Shown here: piece by piece, positions 8,501-15,964 of the stretch
Numbering within the stretch: position 1 is the first letter of the stretch
Layout of the letters: each line of letters starts with the position of its first letter
NCBI GenBank assembly: GCA_030643345.1
Contig: DAOWMA010000004.1
Coordinates: 1-19,563 of the forward strand
Direction: 5' to 3'
DNA from: Spirochaetaceae bacterium
GTDB taxonomy: Bacteria > Spirochaetota > Spirochaetia > B11-G9
Length of the DNA stretch: 19,563 nt
Translations under genes and position numbers: made by a program
Notes under the pieces: model-generated
The model's database searches: none
What the model was told of the DNA's origin: nothing
Seen by the model: only the letters and a program-made list of their open reading frames with translations

Positions 8501-10265
8501 TATAGTATCTATATGAAGTATCAGGATTACCGGAACTGCCGGGAGCAGGGAGAATATTAAATTCCGAAAAATCTCCAGTGTAAGTCAAATTGGAAAGATA
8601 CTGTATTCTATGACTGTATCCTGCAGCCGCTTCCCCGGCAGGCGCCTCCCAATCCAAAGATCCAGTGTTTGATAACAGGTAACCGGCTTCATCAGTTTCC
8701 AGTAATTGAAATACAACTTTACCCGGAGGTGTAGTATCCCGAATAAATTTTACAGTTGAAGGAGAGGACCAGTTACCTGCATAATCAACAGCTCGCAGAT
8801 GAATAAACCATTCCCCGTCTTTCAGGGCAGTAAAACTTACACTTCTGTCATCCCGCCGTTTAATCATTATTGTTTCTGGAGATGTTCCTTTCTCATTTCT
8901 ATCAAGAGAATAACTAAAGCCCACTATACCAGATGAGTCTGCCGGCAGGTTCCAGTTAACTGTGTATCTATCCTGATTAAGTGCTGATGATTTAAAATTT
9001 ACTGGAAATACTGTTATATCAGATACTGATTTATCCTGCGTCAGTCTTGTTAAACCGGAACTATCACCAATATCACTCTGCCAGATTATATTCATTTCAT
9101 TTTCAACAGATAGAAATCTGCAAAAATTACTAAGCCCTCCGCCTGTCTGACCGGGAATATCAATACCTGTCCACTCATCATTCTCCCTGCCGGCAATAAC
9201 CACCTGGCCAATATTGTTGTACCAGAGTGCAACAGGTATTCCATGATTTATATATAACTGTGGATTATTAACAGGGTTTGTACTTATACCCTCTCCACTT
9301 ATCTGTTCAACTTTGTTTAGTACACCTTTATCTATATCAAGCTCCCCATAATATGGTAATGCAGACCCAGTACCTAGTTTCCTCTCCCATAAAATATAAA
9401 GATTTCCATGGAACTCTATTAAAAAAACTCTCTGATTATCAAAATCAGCAAACCTGTTTCCATTTTCAGAAATATCAGTTATCAAAGCTGGAGTTGACCA
9501 TGTCAGCCCCCTGTCCCTGCTGGAAATATGGTAAAGCTGATAAAATCGACTTTCCCCAGGAGATGCCTGAAAAATGACATGCTCAATACTCCCTGAAGAG
9601 ACATGAAAAGGAAGATATACATTGGAAAGGTTGCTGCCTGATACCAGTGGAGCATAATCAGACCAGAACCTACCGTTGGAAGAGACTGAATACGCAATAC
9701 CCAGAGTACTTTCCTGATTAAAAGCTGATCTGTTTTCTATTACAGACTGAGTAACAAAAAGGATAAAACTACCGCTTCCGGTTAGAAAAAGTTTAGGAGA
9801 AACTGTTGTTATCTCCTCCCCTCCCGGTTTGCCAATTAGCTTGAAGGACTCACCATTATCACTGGATGCGTAAATAAGTATCCCTTCTGTCGAACTCGAT
9901 AAAGCTATATATATTAAACCGGAATTATCAACTACTATTGATGATATAGATACCTTGTCGCCAGCGAAAGGGAATGGTCCAAGAACTTTGTGATGCTTAA
10001 TCCAGCTATTACCATCAATAGCTGTCATAAGCGAAATACTCATTTCTACGGACCCACTGTCCGCTTCATCAAATTCCTGCCACATAATAACACTCGATTC
10101 CGCATTATATGCTGTAAGAGGAAACCAGACATTATTTTCAACAAGCAGCTCGGGATTCTCCCAGAAAAGTTCCCGGGCAGAAAGAATAAATGAATGTAAA
10201 AAAATTAAAACCAGGAGAAAAAAGAAAAAAGAATATTGTTGTATTATTGATCTGTTTCTAATCAA
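5565..10265 (-). CDS. Giant membrane sensor: extracytoplasmic beta-propeller/Ig-like region, HAMP, PP2C (SpoIIE-type) Ser/Thr phosphatase
   Basis: 1566 aa. Residues 1-30 are a signal peptide or anchor. Residues about 45-410 hold sialidase/BNR-like propeller repeats (SSDNGESF, SSNGRFWS, SRDRGLTWS). Residues about 415-615 form Ig/fibronectin-like modules (AVDYAGN, AFDAAGN), then another beta domain to about 725. Helices at 753-778 and 818-845 bracket a short cytoplasmic loop; a second extracytoplasmic region (846-1093, partly coiled) follows; TM 1097-1122 leads into a HAMP (to about 1172). The PP2C domain has metal-site motifs SGDYFD (D1228), CDISGKG (D1246), FTDG (D1395) and QFDDLT (D1556/D1557), so it should be active. 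Two hydrophilic insertions interrupt it (about 1270-1297 and 1402-1437). Start is TTG, overlapping the upstream stop as TTGA, so it is coupled to the TPR gene. The likely role is turning an envelope signal into dephosphorylation of an anti-sigma antagonist or similar; the substrate is unknown. Confidence 0.85.
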   Translation of the reverse strand: MIRNRSIIQQYSFFFFLLVLIFLHSFILSARELFWENPELLVENNVWFPLTAYNAESSVIMWQEFDEADSGSVEMSISLMTAIDGNSWIKHHKVLGPFPFAGDKVSISSIVVDNSGLIYIALSSSTEGILIYASSDNGESFKLIGKPGGEEITTVSPKLFLTGSGSFILFVTQSVIENRSAFNQESTLGIAYSVSSNGRFWSDYAPLVSGSNLSNVYLPFHVSSGSIEHVIFQASPGESRFYQLYHISSRDRGLTWSTPALITDISENGNRFADFDNQRVFLIEFHGNLYILWERKLGTGSALPYYGELDIDKGVLNKVEQISGEGISTNPVNNPQLYINHGIPVALWYNNIGQVVIAGRENDEWTGIDIPGQTGGGLSNFCRFLSVENEMNIIWQSDIGDSSGLTRLTQDKSVSDITVFPVNFKSSALNQDRYTVNWNLPADSSGIVGFSYSLDRNEKGTSPETIMIKRRDDRSVSFTALKDGEWFIHLRAVDYAGNWSSPSTVKFIRDTTPPGKVVFQLLETDEAGYLLSNTGSLDWEAPAGEAAAGYSHRIQYLSNLTYTGDFSEFNILPAPGSSGNPDTSYRYYNQDNGLWSFTVTAFDAAGNQGEPATIFLSMNKYIPVTYITRLSAVQDDLGIITIRIQGRGFSVGGKISTIILDRDKKEPFDYVYEPDSGYFGVLSDRIIDGLKISEMDEGSYYIGLVHPSRGLSFSSEKLKFESTGTVKFGNFSILDNGEGPNLVLKKLLTLSANRIFFVVVMILLLIMIIFASLRIMALVRESRYIKMEVQALVNNRVLPSEKRIERIRNMQKRGMGLRIKFALLVTSLVLLVVIMVSYSLSMFMVSTQQKNLTDGLAQTTEVLINSVNTAAGKYLQENNTLELKRLPSQIESMSAARFLTITGPGAASEDKNAVEYLWVTNDSNIRDKVDISNFEAEDDLLAGLPGGARFSEGSLTMNDNLSAAVSELADSINIQGTESVGVLSKELTRLQSVASELSRKVRTEADINEIRKMQDEISMISGEIEIKLAEIGSFFGSIPVFDPEKILTGPTEYTFYRPIVYQQRGNNEKFYQGTVRLQISTEEIIREIETSRKALIKRTVLIALIAMVLGIIGALVLASIIISPINHLLKKVEEIRDTEDHIDLKDFSVSVKTHDEISRLAEAVNQMSKGLYKAAQASVELRVGKDVQKQFLPLEKNAKGEKTSIARKETDYIEFFGYYEGAKGVSGDYFDFVEIDKDRYAVIKCDISGKGVSASLIMAAVATIFHSYFNDWKRDNERRKNIAAGKNIKTKPDVPKIDKLVYSINELVESMGFKGRFAAFIVVYIDTTTGETRFCNAGDNLVHIYKQSKGSMDIKTIPEAPAAGVFPNDMVEMTAGFQVIPHQMDHGDILFLFTDGIEEAQRHFRDSESKIVQCQDESHDKNNKERNDTHSKGENFEEFGIPRMHEIIEAVINRDKYQLFKFHNEYADEIFDFDFSSCDGTFSEAIIALLAIERVYRFYSDSSVGTGDRISIDGKVLSFMEEHFVQFNRYFHNRIEKEEDEEYITFTHIKEDDQFDDLTILGIRRK

Positions 10266-13200
10266 AGTCTTGCTTCTACCTTTGCCTTTAAATCATTTAA
10301 TTTGGAACTTTTCCTGTTATCAGGTTTTGCCCAAAGTTGATTGATTATTATATTTGCTTCCAGATATCTGCCTTCAATATATAGAGATTCTGCATATCTA
10401 AGCTGCTGTGTATCTGAAGTGGTCATTGCTACCTGACTAATACCACCGGTACTGGTCCTGATTTTATCCATCAATATAGCGGCGGCATCATAATCACTGT
10501 TTATCAAAATCGCCTCTTCCAGATATGCCAAAGCTATAGGAAACTGGGACCTTCTGTCCAGATCAACTATGGTTTTTGCCTGTCTATAGAGATCTTGTGC
10601 CCTTTTAATATCCACCTGTGCAGGAGGAGGAATAATTCGACCTGAAGAAACTCCTGAACGATATATAGCTGTTTTGATTCCCGGATAATCCGGATTGATC
10701 TCATACAGAGCAAGGAGGTCATCATCTGCAGTTTTTGGATCATCACTGATTTTTGAAATCGCAGTATCATACATTGACTTAAAATAACTGTTAAAAGTTT
10801 CTGCCTGTGTATATTCAAGAATTTGGAGATACAGTACACTTGCTTTAAAATTACGGGGAAACGGTTCTTTTACAAGTTCTATATTTTTTATTGCTTCACT
10901 GAAATGAGCTTCAGCTTCAGTTTTTTTATTTGATTTTAAAAGTGTTTTCCCCTTCTCAAACTCTTCTCCAACACGATTCAGAATAGCAATGATGTCAGAA
11001 TAGAGTGGATCGGTAATTGTTATATCTCTTCCACTGGTTGCTTCCAGAGCTCTTGTAACCTTGGAAAGCCAATTATCCACTTCCTGATTATTCTCCTCAT
11101 TTGTTACTTTATATCGGGCCTGAGCCTGCTGAAGGGACTGCTCTGCCTTGATAAATTCCTGAAGATTGTAGTAATCCCTACCTTTGTTAATAAGCTGCCT
11201 TACTTCTGTTATAATCTTCCTGTTTAAGGAAAGAGTTATATCTGAATCAAGTTTAGCAAGCTCTCCGGTAAGTAAATTCCGGACTTTTACATCTTCCCTA
11301 AACTCAAGAGATTTAAGAAAAAGAGCTTCCGCTTCATAGTATTTTTTCCTTGCACCATCAAAATCCTCTCTATCGAATTTTCCATAAGCTTCATCCAGAC
11401 GGAGAATACCAAAACTGTATGCATCGTCAGCTTCATCATTAAGTACTTTTGCTTTGGAAAGAAGCCTGTCTATTTCCTGCTTTCTCAAACGGATATCAGA
11501 TTTCAGGTCCGCAGCTGAATTAAGCTGAAATATTATTGATGGAGAAGATTTTATGGCAGGATCTTTAGCGTCTTTCACATTCTTCATAAACCTGTTAAGT
11601 GCAATATCAGCTGCTTCAAGCTCATCTTTTGTCCGGTTAAGTAACTCCTCCGCTCTGTCAGGTCTTTTAACCTTATGAGAAAGCCCGTTTATAATCTCTT
11701 CAATACCATCAACATAAGCCGCAGATGTCTGAATAGTCTCAATGGAATTACCTATTATTAAACGCACAGGTTCAATTTCAAGAGTGAGCTTTCTTTCTTC
11801 CGATCTTACCTTAACAGTAAATATATTCTTATTAAGAATTCCCAGATTATTCTTTAAATTTACCATAGAGTCTTTTGTCTTCGTTAAATCAAGAACAGAA
11901 TCTGTTATAAGCGACTGTTCATCAATAAATTCAGTTATAGTTGTTCCATTATTATTTAAATCAGTTTGAATACTATTCAGGCCTGAAATGGCTTCTTCAA
12001 TCCCCTTCACACTTCCTGAGGCTTCAACAGTTTTCGAGATGCTGTTCAGCTCTTCAGCAATTAGTAAAAGATCCGTATAAACAGGAACAGCTTTTGAAAC
12101 TGCCTGAGCATAAAGAATATCCGGTAGTTCAGCTTGAACAATCTCCAGACCATTATCTTTTATTTTGAGGTTGTTATTTAGATAAAGCTTATCGCCCCGG
12201 AGCTTTAGTACATCTACCACAACAACAGCAAGCCTTCCGGCATCAGAAAAAAGAATTCGTGAATTATCAAAAGAAGAAGCTTCATAACTATTAACAGCCT
12301 CAATATAAACATTTTCAAGTTGGGAAATTAGTATTCCGGCAACAGGCTCCCGGGCATTATCCCATACATAACTCAGTACACCGGCTATACCCTCCTGCTT
12401 CTCCAATGAAGAACGGCCAACCGTTAATGCTCTGTTTGTTGAAATATATGGAATGTCAGATTCATCTTCCCGCTGAATCGAAAGTCTAAGATTATCCAGC
12501 TTTGCTGCAGTTCCTTTCAAAGTTTTCCAATAAGCACTTACCTCCAGCATAATTGATGAATAAGCCGGGTATCCGCTTTCTATTTCCTCGACTGATCCTT
12601 CCTTAATAATATTGGAATATATTTTTGATGCATCAAGGATTTTATTATAGAAATTTAGAAAATCTCCGGCAGCAACCAGAATTATATCCTGATAGATCTC
12701 AACCTGATCTTCTGCAATATTCCCGTAATCTTTTTCTACAAAACCGTCATTGTGGAGATTAAACCCTCCAAGGTAGGTTTCAATTGCCTTAATGTATTCT
12801 TTTTTACTGATCTGATCTGCTGCTGTATCCATAAGAATCTGATATGCTCTGTCATTAACTGCAAAAACAATTGATTCTCTGGCCTGTGCAAATGCTGCAA
12901 GCGCTGCTTTATTCGGATTACTGTCAAGACCTTCCATCTCTTTGATAATACCATAGGCTTTATCCTTATCAATACTTTCTCCAGCTGGAGGATCAAGCAC
13001 TTCAATAAGTTGTGCATATAAATCATTATACGCACTCCTTACAATAGTAATTTTCTGTATTAGCTTCTGAGCCTCTGAAAACTGATCAGGATTAGTTTTC
13101 ATTATTTCTGTTAAAAGAAGAATAGCATCGTTATACTGCCGTTCCTCCACCAAAGCCAGAGCATCGGGCATCCTGTCTTCCTTATGACCACCTGCATACA

Positions 13201-13288
13201 AATTCAGTGGTATAAAAATAAATAAAATGAGAAGCAGATAAAGAATTTTTCTGTACTGAATAAAATACACTAAATGAATATACCCCAA
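10262..13288 (-). CDS. Large exported TPR/coiled-coil protein, partner of the PP2C sensor
   Basis: 1008 aa with an N-terminal signal peptide (hydrophobic stretch about 15-31, ending LNLYAGG). There is a TPR-like helical pair right after it (about 41-73, ALVEERQYNDAILLLTEIM), a long helical middle with coiled-coil character, and further TPR-like units around 640-740, 770-800 and 890-1000 (for example AESLYIEGRYLEANIII). No Cys follows the signal, so it is not an obvious lipoprotein. It should sit in the periplasm. Its TGA stop overlaps the TTG start of the phosphatase gene, so the two are made together, and it probably docks to the phosphatase's extracytoplasmic part. The start is uncertain: TTG at 13288 has a weak AGG 5 bases upstream, while GTG at 13270 gives a cleaner signal peptide. 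I recall a similar TPR/PP2C/UPF0164 neighbourhood in Treponema, which needs checking. Confidence 0.75.
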   Translation of the reverse strand: MGYIHLVYFIQYRKILYLLLILFIFIPLNLYAGGHKEDRMPDALALVEERQYNDAILLLTEIMKTNPDQFSEAQKLIQKITIVRSAYNDLYAQLIEVLDPPAGESIDKDKAYGIIKEMEGLDSNPNKAALAAFAQARESIVFAVNDRAYQILMDTAADQISKKEYIKAIETYLGGFNLHNDGFVEKDYGNIAEDQVEIYQDIILVAAGDFLNFYNKILDASKIYSNIIKEGSVEEIESGYPAYSSIMLEVSAYWKTLKGTAAKLDNLRLSIQREDESDIPYISTNRALTVGRSSLEKQEGIAGVLSYVWDNAREPVAGILISQLENVYIEAVNSYEASSFDNSRILFSDAGRLAVVVVDVLKLRGDKLYLNNNLKIKDNGLEIVQAELPDILYAQAVSKAVPVYTDLLLIAEELNSISKTVEASGSVKGIEEAISGLNSIQTDLNNNGTTITEFIDEQSLITDSVLDLTKTKDSMVNLKNNLGILNKNIFTVKVRSEERKLTLEIEPVRLIIGNSIETIQTSAAYVDGIEEIINGLSHKVKRPDRAEELLNRTKDELEAADIALNRFMKNVKDAKDPAIKSSPSIIFQLNSAADLKSDIRLRKQEIDRLLSKAKVLNDEADDAYSFGILRLDEAYGKFDREDFDGARKKYYEAEALFLKSLEFREDVKVRNLLTGELAKLDSDITLSLNRKIITEVRQLINKGRDYYNLQEFIKAEQSLQQAQARYKVTNEENNQEVDNWLSKVTRALEATSGRDITITDPLYSDIIAILNRVGEEFEKGKTLLKSNKKTEAEAHFSEAIKNIELVKEPFPRNFKASVLYLQILEYTQAETFNSYFKSMYDTAISKISDDPKTADDDLLALYEINPDYPGIKTAIYRSGVSSGRIIPPPAQVDIKRAQDLYRQAKTIVDLDRRSQFPIALAYLEEAILINSDYDAAAILMDKIRTSTGGISQVAMTTSDTQQLRYAESLYIEGRYLEANIIINQLWAKPDNRKSSKLNDLKAKVEARL

Positions 13289-13316
13289 TGTTACCTATTT
13301 TCGGCAGTTTTTCAAC

Positions 13317-13338
13317 CTGTACTTATCAATATATACAG
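13317..13338. promoter_or_regulatory. Operator-like dyad between the divergent TPR and UPF0164 genes
   Basis: CTGTA (13317-13321) and TACAG (13334-13338) flank an inner TAT/ATA pair, giving 8 of 11 matched pairs in a 22-bp dyad centred on 13327/13328. It lies in the roughly 100-bp divergent intergenic region, where a shared regulator could act on both transcripts. The arms are too far apart for LexA. Function is inferred only from position and symmetry. Confidence 0.25.
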
Positions 13339-13391
13339 ATAACACATTAACTTATGGATAAATTTTGGAGATTGTAGTATATTTTCAGGTG

Positions 13392-14627
13392 ATGAAAAAA
13401 AGATTTCTCCTCATTATCCTTTTTCTCCTTACGGTGGCGGTGTTTTCTGTCAATCTGGATGAATTTTATGCCGATTTTTCAGATCTTTCCAGTTTACCTT
13501 TTTTTTCTGATAAAAACACTGGTTTAACAATATTTCCTACACTCCTGATACCTATGGGAGGATTATATGAGGGAATGGGAACAGCATATACAGCAGTTTC
13601 TTCCGATTCGGGATTTCTGGAAGCGAATCCTGCAGGGAGTTCTCTTCTGGACTATACAGAACTTACCCTTAACCATAATAACTGGATTGCAGATACAAAT
13701 ATAGAGGGTGTTGTCTACACAACCAGATTCAATGATTTGGGAATTGGTGTAGGTGGTAAATTCCTCTATGTACCATTTGTTGAATACAACAGATGGGGAG
13801 AGGAAGAGGGGACCGGATATTATTCTGAAACTATTGCAACCATGAATATCTCATATAATTTCTTCTCCAGCTATTATTTTTACGGCATATCTCTCGGGGC
13901 AAATGTAAAAGCAGCATACAGACATATCCCTGAGCCTATTGCTCCTGATCAATCAGTTGCCACAGTCATGACCGATATAGGATTTCTTTCCAGAATGAAC
14001 TTTCTCAAGTTTTATGCTGCCAGAGAAAGAAATTTTTCAGTAGGCGGAGTAGTTAAAAACCTTGGGCCAACTGCTCTGGGAGAACCCCTCCCGGCCATAG
14101 CAACCGCAGGTTTTTCATATTCTCCTATACGGCCGATTTTAATATCATTTGATTATAATTATCCATTCAGCCTTACTCTTCCCAGTGATGAATGGGAAAA
14201 ATGGAATATTGCAGGGGGAATAAATGCAGTTATGACTGATTTTTTCTCTATCCATGCAGGATTCTCACATAGAGGCTCGAATCCCAAATTTACAATAGGC
14301 AGTCAACTGGAACTTGAAAAGGTAAATCTCAATATTAATTACACCCTTGATATGACAACACAGCTGACTTCAGTTGATAAATTCAGCATCGAAGCAACTA
14401 TTCCTCTCGGAGACAGAGGAAGAAAAGCAGATTCCCGGAGGGTTGATGAATACTATATTGCAGGCCTGGAATCATATGCAAAAGGTGATCTTTCAAAAGC
14501 TATAGAATACTGGGAAGCTGCTCTTAAACTTAACCCGGTATTCCAGCCTGCTGTAGAAAACATGATGGTTGCCAAAACCGCAATAGCGCTTCAGGAATCT
14601 ATGGAAGCTTTAAATGTAGTTGAATAG
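13392..14627 (+). CDS. UPF0164 family outer-membrane beta-barrel (FadL-like) with C-terminal TPR
   Basis: 411 aa from the ATG at 13392. An exported protein with an N-terminal signal peptide (MKKRFLLIILFLLTVAVFS) and a run of alternating, aromatic-rich beta strands typical of outer-membrane barrels. The opening (GMGTAYTAVSSDSGFLEANPAG) and the layout match the UPF0164 family of Treponema, whose members are considered FadL-like long-chain fatty acid transporters. After the barrel comes one TPR-like helical pair (about 351-390, YIAGLESYAKGDLSKAIEYW), which would lie in the periplasm. An in-frame TTG at 13365 is possible, but the ATG gives a textbook signal peptide. The Shine-Dalgarno is poor for both. 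It is divergent from the TPR/PP2C operon and ends 4 bases before the convergent 250-aa gene. Partnership with the acyl-CoA ligase at 3056-4957 is inference. Confidence 0.8.
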   Translation: MKKRFLLIILFLLTVAVFSVNLDEFYADFSDLSSLPFFSDKNTGLTIFPTLLIPMGGLYEGMGTAYTAVSSDSGFLEANPAGSSLLDYTELTLNHNNWIADTNIEGVVYTTRFNDLGIGVGGKFLYVPFVEYNRWGEEEGTGYYSETIATMNISYNFFSSYYFYGISLGANVKAAYRHIPEPIAPDQSVATVMTDIGFLSRMNFLKFYAARERNFSVGGVVKNLGPTALGEPLPAIATAGFSYSPIRPILISFDYNYPFSLTLPSDEWEKWNIAGGINAVMTDFFSIHAGFSHRGSNPKFTIGSQLELEKVNLNINYTLDMTTQLTSVDKFSIEATIPLGDRGRKADSRRVDEYYIAGLESYAKGDLSKAIEYWEAALKLNPVFQPAVENMMVAKTAIALQESMEALNVVE

Positions 14628-14631
14628 ACAC

Positions 14632-15384
14632 TTATGTGTTTATTTTTTTCTTTAATTTCTTATACATTACAAAAAGAGAAAGATCTATTTTATTATCTTC
14701 TGCCCACCTGGAAATTTTATTTTTTTCAAGATTTTCCAGATTTTCTATTTTTTTTCGATATATTTTCCCTGAAAACCTGTTATCCAGATAAGAAATAAGC
14801 TGCTTTATATCTTCGGGACTACTATTGCAAAAACTCTTTTCATCCACTATGGATATAGAATTAATTAACCCATTCCTGTCAATAGATTCATTATAATGAA
14901 GAACTTCTTCCACCTCTTTTACAAATTCATCCTCTTCAAACACAATCTTATCCACCACAAGTCTTAGATACAGTCTCTTTTTCGATGATTTTTCGGAATT
15001 CTGATCTTTTTTTGAAAGAACAAAGAACATAGCAATGCTTCCACCCAAACCCAAAGCAAGTTCATCAATGACAGGAATTGGATCTCTAATAACAACAGCT
15101 GCAATTAAATAGATAATGAGAAAGACTGCAGCTGACAAAACAAAACGGGGAATAAAACGTATATCGTTAATCCAACTTTTTACTGCCGATTCAATAAGCC
15201 TATACAAATCGTTTCTGAACATGGTAAGACTCTCTACCCTTGGTTCATGTCCATACTTTCCTACTATTTCATAATCGTTATCAAGTTTTAAAAGAAAACC
15301 AGGCTCCGAAAAAGGATGTAAAAAAATTGAGGAACCGTCTTTTCTATAGATATGAAAAATTGTTAGTTTCTTTTTATTCTGCAT
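14632..15384 (-). CDS. Hypothetical membrane protein, two adjacent TM helices with long soluble ends
   Basis: 250 aa, family not recognised. The N-terminal part (1-75) is soluble and mixed alpha/beta (starts KKLTIFHIYRKDGSSIFLHPF). Two hydrophobic helices lie close together at about 79-98 and 106-125, and a charged, Lys/Glu-rich cytoplasmic-looking C-terminal half (130-250) ends in KKLKKKIN. The start is supported by AGGG 6 bases before the ATG. It is the last gene of the minus-strand group led by the TrpR-like regulator, separated from its upstream neighbour by a 46-base gap that contains a decayed palindromic repeat. Its stop faces the UPF0164 stop at 4 bases' distance. No catalytic motif is visible, and only membrane attachment can be stated. 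Confidence 0.7.
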   Translation of the reverse strand: MQNKKKLTIFHIYRKDGSSIFLHPFSEPGFLLKLDNDYEIVGKYGHEPRVESLTMFRNDLYRLIESAVKSWINDIRFIPRFVLSAAVFLIIYLIAAVVIRDPIPVIDELALGLGGSIAMFFVLSKKDQNSEKSSKKRLYLRLVVDKIVFEEDEFVKEVEEVLHYNESIDRNGLINSISIVDEKSFCNSSPEDIKQLISYLDNRFSGKIYRKKIENLENLEKNKISRWAEDNKIDLSLFVMYKKLKKKINT

Positions 15385-15403
15385 TGTTATCCCTGTTGTT
15401 TCC

Positions 15404-15434
15404 GTAAAGACACAGCATGATGCTACGTCTCTAG
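15404..15434. repeat. Decayed copy of the GTAGAGACGC palindromic element
   Basis: Arms GTAAAGACACAGCAT (15404-15418) and ATGCTACGTCTCTAG (15420-15434) around a single central G match at 11 of 15 paired positions. The outer parts keep the GTA.AGAC/GTCTCTA core of the two intact copies at 17279-17306 and 17433-17466. It lies between two minus-strand genes and overlaps the last codons of the 15431-15964 gene. I read it as an old, mutated insertion. Confidence 0.55.
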
Positions 15435-15964
15435 AGAAGTATATCTGTCAGCTCAATATAAGCCTTCCTGAAACTAATTATAACAGTAACTGTTAAAGAT
15501 AAAAAGCCCAATATAAGATCAGTTTTAAGCCAAAGCCCGCCTAAAATAAACGCAGCTGTAAATAAAATTAAAAGCAGCATTATCAATAAAACAGCCAATC
15601 TGTTTTTCTTATCACCAGTTATTCGGAAAAGTATTTCAAAGTAAAGGATCCCGAGACCAGTGCCAGGGATAAGCCATTGACTTATAATAATTATCTCATT
15701 ATGAAAAAATATATTAAAAATTACTTTTAACGCAGAAAACAGCATCAATACTGATACTGCCATAAACATCAGGTCCCAGAAAAGATTACTTTTCAGTAAA
15801 ATCGAAGGGAAATCCTCTTCCGGAGAAACCCTCCTCCTCCCTGTATAGAGTATATACAATCCTACAGCAGGTGCAGATACTGATTTTAAACCTATTCCAG
15901 TAACAAGAAGAACTAAAGCACCTGAAAAATATAAGAATTCTGACAGCTTCCACTTAAAAATCAT
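15431..15964 (-). CDS. Small polytopic membrane protein, 3' end formed by a repeat element
   Basis: 177 aa with about six hydrophobic segments (10-25, 28-42, 62-86, 91-113, 122-142, 146-165) and short polar loops, and no soluble domain. I do not recognise the family with confidence. The last two helices and the ending LTDILL recall the end of the membrane part of cation diffusion facilitators (D149 in the fifth/sixth segment), but the usual His ligands are absent, so this is weak. The ATG overlaps the ankyrin gene's TGA as ATGA, so it is translationally coupled to it. The TAG stop lies within the decayed palindromic repeat (arm CTCTAGAGACG on this strand). The protein may once have been longer, with a C-terminal part lost when the element inserted. 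Confidence 0.7.
   Translation of the reverse strand: MIFKWKLSEFLYFSGALVLLVTGIGLKSVSAPAVGLYILYTGRRRVSPEEDFPSILLKSNLFWDLMFMAVSVLMLFSALKVIFNIFFHNEIIIISQWLIPGTGLGILYFEILFRITGDKKNRLAVLLIMLLLILFTAAFILGGLWLKTDLILGFLSLTVTVIISFRKAYIELTDILL

Noticed and set aside
13317..13338. LexA box (CTGT-N8-ACAG)
   Set aside because: The CTGT and ACAG arms are 14 bases apart instead of 8, so it is not a LexA site of the enterobacterial type.
14628..14650. Intrinsic terminator after the UPF0164 gene (ACAC-TTAT-GTGT followed by a T-rich run)
   Set aside because: The stem is only 4 bp with no GC clamp, too weak to call, although the following T run is suggestive.
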